Source: Asterias rubens
Taxonomy: Eukaryota; Echinodermata; Asteroidea; Forcipulatida; Asteriidae
Direction: 5' to 3'
Length of the DNA: 64,000 bases
Assembly: GCF_902459465.1 (NCBI RefSeq)
Contig: NW_022985710.1
Coordinates: 62,001 to 126,000, forward strand
Shown: piece after piece, positions 51,601 through 61,200 of the stretch
Layout of the letters: each line of letters opens with the position of its first letter
Position numbering within the stretch: the stretch's first letter is position 1
The notes under the pieces: generated by a model
Seen by the model: only the letters and a program-made list of their open reading frames with translations
Database searches by the model: none
What the model was told of the DNA's origin: nothing
Made by a program: the position numbers and the translations under genes

Positions 51601-54600
51601 GTACAGTAGCTGCCCACTGTCAATGGTCTGGTGAGTAGCTCGATGGTCTGAGACACAGTTAAAGACATTGGACAGTCCAACACTACTCGTAATTGTCAAA
51701 GACTATCCTTCGAAGTTGGTGTATCTCTCTTGCATAAAATAACAAACCTGTGAAAGTTTTAGCTCAATCAATCGTCGAAGTTGCGAGATAATATTGAAAG
51801 AAAAAAACACCTGTGTCACACAAAGTTCTAAATCTGAGGTCTCGAAATCAAATTCGCGGAAAATTAATCCTTTCTCGAAAACTACATTTACTTCTGAGGG
51901 AGCCATTTCTCACAATGTTTTATCCCATCATTGCCATCAACTTATCCCCATTACTCGTAACCATGAATGTTTTAATGCTAATAATTTTTTTGAGTAGTTA
52001 CCAATAGTGTCCACTGCCTTTAATGTTTAAACAGTTTTCAAACCTGGCAAGCATGCCTGGTGGCTTGCACTGCTTTAACAGTGACCCCATAAATAACCAT
52101 CCACCAGATAGTTGTGTTGGCCCTTGGTGGAATAAAAATAAAATTGATTTATCGGTCACCACTAAAACTGTTCTAGCACAGTGACTGAGCTCCATGCTGA
52201 GAACAACAATACAACATTTCTTTCGGCTTTGCAGCATAGCTACACCAAGGTTATTATCCTGGCATAGTGGCAAGCTAGAGCACTGGAAGCCCCTATTACT
52301 CCAATGTGTACTTAGCTACATGTAGGCCTATAATAATGACCTTAACCTTACCACTGCAAGCAGTCAAAGGTTGCACCGGTGTATAGGCCTATATACACAA
52401 AAAGGAAACCGCCTAGGAAGGGCTAAATAATTTGAACCCCACTCTAGACAATTCTTTGTTCAACTCCCTAATACTAGAAAAACACCCTAAATATGAACAT
52501 GATTTACTAACTTCTCAGTTTGAGGTTTCGCTATTGACCCCTTGCATGTGCGTCACACGCGGCGACTGATGCCACGCTCACCATGTTGGTGGTCAATAGG
52601 CTTACGTGTAAACGCCCCGTCACCTAAAAATGCGCACTTCATTGAATAACACAAGTTGACATTGACCACCAAAATGGCGCATCCAAGATTATTCTGATGA
52701 TGAAGTCAGGTGAAATGGGTCAATAGTCTCAATGAACGATAGCAGAACGAACCTCATAATTCTATCTAGGTAGACTCAGAAGTAACTGCCGGTAAAAAGT
52801 AAGTAGACCTATTCTCAAGTAGAAATCTTTCCTCACAAGTCAAATAACATGAGCTTACCAAGGTCAGCTAGCTAGGTGAGAATTACAAACAGCAGCAGTC
52901 AGCAGTTTTTCTGGTCCTCAAACAAGGCCCTTTATATTCTGTAATAATTAAATGTCGGCACACTTTTGCAACAAGTTGATCGAATCCAGCAACACAACGA
53001 TTCCTACTCAATGCTCTGTCATACATTTAGCTATTCATTGCTGCAATGATTTTGTTTTCTTGGTTTTTTTTCATGTTGCAGTTTTTTTTTACTTAGGCCC
53101 TACGGTGGGAAAATTAATCAGAGAACTTTTTTTTTAATATAGGCTTGTTAGAATGAATTTTTTGTTTTTTTTTATTCGGAAAAAGATAATAAGAACTTAC
53201 GCAAAGTGTTTTGGTTGGAAAAAGTGGAACAGTATATTTGTTAAAATGTACTTGTTATCGGAAAATGATAATCAGAACATAACGCAAATGAATGAATTGA
53301 ATGAATTCTTACCATGAAATTTTCTTTTGGGAACACTTTAACAGGAAAAACACCAAGGTAAACATGAAGGGTTGCGTTTTATACATAGTATATTTTTTCA
53401 TTGAAAATAATTGGTCTCATATGAACATGGAGGTCGAAATATTTATACCTCCTTGATAACGAAGAACTAGTGTGCATCTGATCTGCTCAACGCCTTTCAC
53501 GGCGACCCTTCAACACGGGAATTTAAAAGAAACCACAATGGATATCTGCAATGAATATCCTAGCGGAAAAAGGCAGAAATGAGATGAACAAACATTATTA
53601 AAAACGAAATTCGTGAGATTATTATTAATAAAAGTGAGCTCCATATGATGGTAGAACATCATTTTTATTTCCTATCGCTTACAAAATCACGTCGCACGGA
53701 AATTCTCCGTTTCGGCATACAACGTACGTTGTACGGTACGAGTTGACTTGGGTACGAGTTGACCTGGGTACGAGTTGACCTAGGTACGAGTTGACTTGGG
53801 TACAATATTTTGGGTACGAGTTGACTTGGGTACGAGTTGACCTGTTTCGCAAAAAATCAATTAGAAAAATTCATATAGCCTATACAAAAACAATCTGATA
53901 TGTACAAAGTTAACAATTAAAATAGAATCGTCTTAGGAAAGAAAATTAAAGCATACATTGAAGATTAAGTAAAATAAAATAGGGAACAGAAACGGACCAC
54001 CATGAACGAATGTGAATATATATATAAAATAAATTTTAAAAGCAAACGCCTACATTAAATTATAAACAGAATAAACGATAAGAGACAAGGAAAAAAAAAA
54101 ATTAAATAAAAAAGATGTAAACAAAACCAAATAAAATAAAAGAAATGCATATGGTTAGAAAGATATTTTAAAAGTAGAATAGAATGATCTATACAAGTTT
54201 CACTCAAAATTGCATGGTTTTCTTTTTTAGTCGCGAACTATCACGGTCGGCCATTTATGGGAGTCAAAATTTTGACTCCCATAAATGGCCGACCGTGTTA
54301 TTGGACGAGGTAAATAGAAAACCACGCAATATTGAGGCAAATTTGTGTAGATCATTGTATTCGACTTTTACAACATCTTTCTAACCATATGCATTTTATA
54401 ACAAACGGTTACAAAACGCTTTTCAAAGACCAACTTGACCGATCCAAGGCAACGTGTTCCTTTAAACAGAATTAGCTATTGCAAACATCTCACCACAACC
54501 AAAAGGATCGACGGTATAAATGCAAAAAATTTAGTTAAAGGCCTCAGGTGTTCCGACCACTAGCAGAGTCTTTCTGTGGAGGGGGGGGGGGGGAGGGGGC

Positions 54601-55321
54601 AAGGGGCACCGTACATAGGAGTGTAATTAATAATTCTTGAATATTCCGAACCCCACCAAAATGGGGACCACAAAATTAACATTGCCCCCCCCCCCCCCCC
54701 GCTACGCAACAAGAGCGTTTGTAAGAAAACGATAAACACAAGCAATAGTCTCCAATCATATACCGTGCACGCTGTCACCTCTAAGTACAAGTTTAACGTC
54801 AGGCTGCGCGATGTTTGCTCTGACTCGCTACAAACACTTTCAGTTTCTCCGCTAATGGTACGAAGTGTCCTGACACCAAAAATAAGCAGACACATTATAT
54901 GAAATTCCAAATAATAAATACAACCTTGCCAAGATATGTATTCGACAAGAAAGTGTTTTTGAACTTGAGCCTAAATTGGGTGCAAACTGCACAACAGTAG
55001 ACTTTCATCATTCATTATAAACTTGAACTACCAATTCGTTCTTACCTTGATCGCATTTTTGATCAGGTCCACGTACGAGAACGGCGCTACGATCCGCCGT
55101 CTGTAGCCAGGCCGTTTGATCCCTTTTGTGGATACCCTGGCTCCCGAACGCTTCTTAGAGCTTGCCCCGGCTGGCACGAGAAGATCGGACCTGTCCTTGA
55201 ACGAGCTCAACGGCCCCCAATGCGGTTTCTGCCCACCGTCATCTTCCTCCGTGACCCCCATTAGTACATCTACCGGCTCCGTCTTGATGGACAACATCAC
55301 GTACAGATAAGCTTGAAACAA
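48672..55321 (-). CDS. Forkhead-box transcription factor, two coding exons, subfamily unresolved
   Basis: Exon 1 is 55321-55046 (92 codons) and exon 2 is 49703-48672 (343 codons plus TAA), joined in phase 0 into 435 residues. The forkhead domain spans about residues 77-158: helix 1 PFSYVDLIKNAIK ends exon 1, and exon 2 continues [33 protein letters not shown] (recognition helix) and GKDNFWALNP. Residues 12-15 are IKTE, a sumoylation-type motif; a basic stretch KRPGYRRR precedes the domain. The C-terminal ~270 residues are Ser/Pro/Thr-rich with no domain I recognise. The [22 protein letters not shown] segment resembles FoxQ1, but helix 1 is unusual and the intron cuts the domain, so I give no symbol. 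Met1 is the longest start; Met9 is an alternative. The 5.3-kb intron is full of nested repeats. It should be a nuclear DNA-binding regulator; target genes are unknown. Confidence 0.9.
50981..51060. mobile_element. Left fragment of a split family C element
   Basis: TTAAAGGAACACGTTGCCTT and GGATCGGACGAGTTGG up to AAACCGTTT. It lacks the rest, which is found at 54146. Confidence 0.7.
51108..51232 (+). repeat. 16-bp array CCCAAGTCAACTCGTA, about 8 copies
   Basis: Units of CCCAAGTCAACTCGTA with minor variants. The inverse array lies at 53739-53846. Confidence 0.92.
51273..53021. repeat. Copy 2 of the 1749-bp duplication (forkhead intron)
   Basis: Same orientation as copy 1 at 43679-45427. Both ends carry GTCA. 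Flanks are unrelated to those of copy 1. It includes the second copy of the hairpin (51440-51580) and of the family A element (51659-52023). Confidence 0.95.
53739..53846 (-). repeat. Inverse 16-bp array GGTACGAGTTGACTTG, about 6 copies
   Basis: Inverse of the 51108 array, interrupted once by an ACAATATTTTGGGTA spacer. Confidence 0.9.
54146..54465. mobile_element. Right fragment of the split family C element
   Basis: Begins AAATGCATATGGTTAGAAAG, passes the palindrome CGGTCGGCCATTTATGGGAG and ends AAGGCAACGTGTTCCTTTAA. It lacks only the part present at 50981. Confidence 0.75.
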
Positions 55322-56435
55322 CGAATGCAGAGCGATAAACCAGAATAATGATAAACCAACAACTGATCATGAGAGCAGAGCAACTGGCTAGAACCATGAC
55401 GTGCTGCTCTCCCAAAACTCTGGCATTCTCCGAAATGCATTCAATACACCCATGAGTTGATCAAAAGACTAAAAAAGCCAACCAGCCTTGTTAACCCCAG
55501 TAATTGTTTATTGTGGTCTATGGTGTGTATAGATAGCTTACAGGTTCGCCCTATTGTGTTCCATGGTATTTGTTATTGGTGCCGTGAAAACGACTCTTCT
55601 CTAACTTTCTGAATGATCTGTGCACTCATTCATTTTGATAACGTGAAAATTCATTGAAGCGTTCGTATCCTTTTATCATCACCTGGCTAGGAGCCATCAG
55701 CCTCTGGTATCTTCACGGGTTTGTTCTGGGGCTGCCAATGACCTGCAGCGGCTACATCAAACGGGCGTATGTTTGTATGTCCCTGACCGAGCTTAATTAA
55801 TGTGGTTGGGGGTTTGCCAGTAAACGCAATCTACAGAAATTAGGACAATACAGCTTATTTTAAAAGGGGATAATTAAGTCCTGTGTTGGAGACAGGTTTC
55901 AATACTCCTTTGTTTTATGAATTGAATAAGATAAGGTGCAAAGGGAAAGCAGTGAGATTAAAGCTATAAGATACAATGCTATACAATCCATTGTCCTACT
56001 TTGGGGGTGGAAGGGCTGTATATCTGATGTTATGGAAACACCTTTGTACAAAAATGTGGATTACATCGGGTTATGTGAGCGTTGGGGTTTAGTCATATGG
56101 AGTGTAACCCTTATCATTTGATTGAACCTAAACCTCATTGGTGAACATCAAGTCTATACCCATGGACAATGGCACACAGTTTCACAAGAAAGATCAAACG
56201 AAAATGTAGGCAGTTTCTCCCTAACAACTAGTGTTGGTCAAATTGATGGCAAACTTTCTTTTTAAATTGCCCCTTTTCACACAATATAGCCGAGCCGGAA
56301 TTCTTTTTTTGTCTCGATCCTGTGATGAGATATTCCCACACAAAGTTAACAGCAGATACTTATTACAAAATGACTCGTGAAAATAATATTCCAAAAAAAG
56401 CTACAACATTTTGCCGTTTTGGATGAAGCACCCCT
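55322..56435. promoter_or_regulatory. Upstream region of the forkhead gene; no site identified
   Basis: Repeat-poor compared with the neighbourhood, as expected of a regulatory region. No core promoter element can be named with confidence. Confidence 0.3.
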
Positions 56436-56439
56436 ACGT

Positions 56440-56635
56440 TGTTCGCATTTATTGTAAATTCAAGTCTCTTCTCAAAACTTATCTTATGCCACAGGTTTTC
56501 AATGACTAATTTTGTTGTGTCTGTTTTTCTTTGTGTTGTGTTTTGTTTTTGTTTTGTTTCTGGTTTACTGCGCCTTGAACACCCAGCAGGGTGGATATGT
56601 GCGCATTCCAAGTCTTATTATTATTATTATTAAGT
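56440..56635 (+). pseudogene. LINE 3' end
   Basis: AAATTCAAGTCTCTTCTCAA (KFKSLLKTYL-like, the reverse-transcriptase C-terminal tail), then GCGCCTTGAACACCCAGCAG, GTGCGCATTCC and (TTA)n. 5' truncated. Confidence 0.55.
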
Positions 56636-56984
56636 TCAGCAACCCATCCAAGCAGTATTTGATTGAGGCCAGTTTACTAAACCCGAACAAGACGTCTTGC
56701 CGTGACGATGCAGTTAAATCAAATGGACCTTTTAAATGTTACAGCCATCTTGCACGTCTTCCATACCGAGGCTTGTCATCAGAAAAAAACCTTGTCTGTC
56801 TCCCAAACGTTATGATTAAAACCACCAAAAAGTGATCTATTGCATAACGCGAGATGAACAGGCCGAATGAAGTTGAGGTACTACGCGCAAGTTTTTATGC
56901 AAACAAAAACCCAGCTATAGCCTTATCGTTGTATGATTTGCCTTTTTGGGTGAGGGGACATTCTGAGAATGTGACGTATGCAAA

Positions 56985-57180
56985 GGGTCTTCAACTTCAA
57001 CCTCTTGGACCACGGTTCGAATCCCCCCGGGGCACTAGGTGAATTGATTCGTTTTCCCCTACCTGTGTGTGCGAAGGTTTTTCCTGTGTTCATTATGTGT
57101 CCCCCCCTCTAGACAAACTGAAACCGTCTCCTTTCTGTGGGAACGCGTGGCAACGCTAGTCAAGTAGAGGCCTAGGCACA
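56985..57180 (+). repeat. tRNA-derived SINE-like remnant
   Basis: CCACGGTTCGAATCCCCCCG is a good B-box; no clear A-box. Followed by a body with TTTTTCCTGTGTTCATTATG. Confidence 0.4.
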
Positions 57181-57240
57181 ATGCACGAATATAAATTGCT
57201 AAGCATGACATTTCTTCCCTGATAAAAACAGAATTACCGG

Positions 57241-57410
57241 CCAAATTTCCATTTGTTGCATATTATTGCTTGTTAATGGTATTCAGCTGTTGTTTGATTA
57301 TCATGAACATCACTGTGGACTTGGTCGGTAATCCCGTTGTTATCGAAGAAAAAGTCACATGCTAAGCACATTTTTTTTTGTGCTTAGCAGCTCTATGAAA
57401 TTGGGGCCCG
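57241..57410. mobile_element. Family F partial copy
   Basis: CCAAATTTCCATTTGTTGCA to AGCAGCTCTATGAAATTGGG. Confidence 0.6.
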
Positions 57411-58205
57411 GTGATTGAAGTCCTTGGCTTCGCAACCAGAATCAATCAATCAATCAACGACAAATGAAATAAATGAAGAACAAAAAAATGAAGGCAGTGA
57501 AAAACATCATTAGGAAATCACAACAGTGCAAACGTCGTTACGTTTTACGCTAAAATACTCATTTATTGAACGAATTAGGAAATTGCGAAAAATGACAGTA
57601 AAAGTCAATATTGTCTCTGTTTGTGGTGACAAAAAGTTGAGAAAAATTAATTGTTGTTCTGATTAAATAACTGATCAGCTCCTTCCTAGAAAAAAACCCC
57701 ACTCAATACGAGGTCAGGTCAGAATGGAAAGATCCCTTTCTAAACAATTATCAAATTGAGGAGAAAGCATTAATTTCATAATAATCACATTCATTTGTAG
57801 TTATTCAGGTTTGCTTGTGTTGTTGACACCTTTATATATCTATTATATTTAGTCTTTCAACAGAAACTTAATATGAAACAAAATCCAATATTTTGTTGAT
57901 CAATAACATAAAATGAGTACAATCCACAATAAAGTAACAGTGACTAAAACAGATGACATCGATTTTATGTATATTATGAGCGGTAAAGCTTTTGAGACGA
58001 TTTGTTTCATTACAATTACGACGAATGATTTAAAAGGGAAGGAAGACGTAATAATATATTTAAAGAAAATAAGGAATCGATTTTAAACTACACTATTTAA
58101 AATAAAACTCCAAAGGGAACCGATACATCAGTCCGTTTCGTTCCGGTCATTTTTATGGTGCAATAAAAGGGGCTGGAACTTTCGCATCTGATGTGGTCAG
58201 CAACA
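57411..58205 (-). other. Presumed 3' UTR and flank of the LDLa gene
   Basis: AT-rich and free of the window's repeat families. A minus-strand AATAAA lies at 57567-57562; whether it is used is unknown. Confidence 0.35.
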
Positions 58206-61200
58206 TCAGACCGCATCGATCAGTGCCTTCTTGGCCCCAAGTCTGCCTTTCTTCATCACAGACTGTTTCTCGTTGATGGTTTTAAGCAGTTGTTTCTGCT
58301 CTTCGGTCAAACTCTTCTCTGTCTTCATGTGTTTCTTGGCCATCTTGCTTAGCTGGGTGGGCAGTTTCTCGGCGCCCCTCTTCTTATTGTCGAATCCAAA
58401 ACCTATAAGAAAAAAAAAGGCCATGACAAAAATCAGAATTTGAACAAATTCATCCGTCTGATAGAAAAAAATAAAAAAATAATCCCATTTAATAAAGGCA
58501 GTGGACACTCTTGGTAATTACTCAAAATAATTATTAGCAAAAAACCTCACTTGGTAATGAGTAATGGGGAGAGGTTGATAGTATAACACATTGTGAGAAA
58601 CGGCTCCCTCTGAAGTGACGTATTTTTAGAGAAAGAAGAAGTTTTCCACGAGCTTGATTTGGAGACCTCAAGTTTAGAATTTGAGGTCTCGAAATCAAGC
58701 ATCTGAAAGCACACAACTTCGTGTGACAAGGGTGTTTTTTCTTCATAGTTACCTCGCAACTCCGACGACCAATCGAGCTCAAACTTTCACAGTTTATTAT
58801 TTTGTGCATAAAATATGTCGAGATATACCAAGTGAGAAGACTGGTTATTGACATTTACCAATTAGTGTCCATTGCCTTTAAATAGCGCCTTTTCCGAAGG
58901 TTAGAAAGCGCTCGTGCAGGTTGTGGTTATCAAAGATTAGCGTTTAAAGACACTGGTTACATTTTGATCAGTATTCCCACTTGGAAAAATACAAACGTTT
59001 GACTCCATATTGTTCAAAACAGTTGCAAGAGAATCATGAAAGTAACAAACAAAACCCGGTGTTGCATTAATGTTGAGTGTTTTCAGGTGCCTTATTTCAC
59101 AGATCTCAGGAATTAAGTTTTTTATTATTTGAGTAAGATATTACCTCTTCCTCAAAAACTACGTTACTCCAAAGGGAGCCGTTTCTCATAGTGATTCATA
59201 TCATATTATCAACAGCTCTCATTTGCCGTTACCAAGTGCGTTTGTATGCTAACAATTGTTTTGGGAAATTACCAAAAGCGTTACATGTGGTTTCAACTAC
59301 CGATGCATTTTGTAAAATCTTACAACCATGCTACAATTTAGCAAGTGACCCTTGCTAAATTGCTCTCGTGTGAAAGGGGCTTAATATGCGAGAAACTGCG
59401 TAGGGCCATTGATGATTTCGAAGCTTGCTAGTCTATAGGCACTTCCATTCATCTAGTGCGACCATTCATTGAACCGAGAGAATTATTTTATTTTCAGAAA
59501 ATTTCAGAACGTTTAGTAGTGAAATGGTTTAGGGCTGAACAAACAATAACAAATTGACAAGAGCGGGATTTGAACCAACGGCCGTCCGGATTAACGTGCC
59601 GGTCGTATGGCAGGAGATTCTGTCCACCCCAGCTAAAATTCTATTCCCTTTATGGCAGTGGCTGCTGTACGCGCCATACCACCTTGTACACCCAAAAATG
59701 CTTCTATATGGGTTCGTTCGTTTAGCTTCCCTGGGTCGACCCCGGTGTGTGGCATTTTTATTTCCAGGACGAACGTGTGCAGCTAATTACCCACGTTCTT
59801 CCTGGAAATAAAAACGCCACACACCGGGGTCGACCCAGGGGAGCTAAACGAACGCACCCATTATTGGGTCTCAGAATTCATAACATCAACTACCTATCTT
59901 TCTGTAAAAATGTATATACTAAGCGCCATGAGTACCTTGTTGGTAGATACGTGCGCTATATCAACATTATTAATTATTATTATGAAGAAGTGTGTTTGTT
60001 CATACCATCATGGATGCCATAGCAGCCAAGCCATTCGTCGTCAGCGTAGGGACAATCTGTGATACGATCACACGCCATCCACCTTGGGACCACTACGTCG
60101 GACAGGAGGCAGTAATGCAGCAAGTCCTGAACGAACCAGGCTAATGGGAGGAGACCAAAACAATCGTGTTAGTCTTCCAATTATGTCTGATTTGTTTTGG
60201 AATAAAATGATATAATTTAGACCAATATTAAGAACTTCGTGAAGTTAACAACGACTAAGTTTACTTCTCCCTCGATCACTACAGTGACAGTAGTGGTCCC
60301 GGCCAAATTTCTACCTTAGGTCAAATACAGGAACGTTTTCTTTTCACAACTAGCTGAGAAGTTCCCAAAATTCCGTAAAATCTATACTCCATAATCTACA
60401 TACAGCAAGTAGTATGCACACATTCAAAATTTAACACGTTAATACAACCACTTTACCACGCAGTGCCTCAAATCACACAATGATTATTGTTATTAAAAAC
60501 TGTGTGGTGAGTTTCTTTTAAAACAATTCCGGTTATAATGTTATTAATCAGGTTCCGGGTCAATTTCACAGCTAAGCAGATAATTATGCTTAAAAAACCT
60601 TTCCAGCTAAAGCAAAAATAAGCCGGATACCATTCACATGTTGTACACGTGCCATGGTAATTGGCTGGTCCTTTTTCTGTTGAGCAATTTGTTGTTGTGC
60701 TTAGTGGCAGTGGGCACTGTTGGTAATTACTCAAAATAATTATCAGCATAAAAACCTTACATGGTAATGAGTAATGGGGAGGGGTTGATAGAATAAAACA
60801 TTGTGAGAAACGGCTCTGTCTGAAGTAACCTTGTTTTCGAGAAAGAAGTAATATTCCACAAATTTGATTTTAAGACCTCAGATTTAGAATTAGGTCTCGA
60901 AATCAAGCATTTGAAAGCACACAACTTCGTGTGACTAGGGTGTTTTCTTCTTTCATTATTATCTCGCAACTTTGACGACCAATTGAGCTCAAATTTTCTT
61001 AGGTTTGTTATTTTATGTATATGTTGAGATACACCAAGTGAGAAGACAGTGTCCAGTGTCTTTAAGTCATTACTATTTGTACTCACGGTCACAGTGAGAT
61101 TCGTCTTCTCCTTGGCTACAGTCTGTAATGCCGTCACACACCCAGGACGAAAAGATGCAGTCCCCGGAATAACACTGGTAATCACACCACTCAGAACCAC

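Larger units (their letters stand above)
50130..54882. mobile_element. 4.75-kb element bounded by 26-bp inverted repeats in the forkhead intron
   Basis: TTTTTGGTGTCAGGACACTT plus CGTACC (50130-50155) is mirrored exactly at 54857-54882. Additional CTTCGTACC/GGTACGAAG inversions follow the left end at 50178-50210. No transposase frame is seen. Target duplication is not resolved. Confidence 0.6.
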
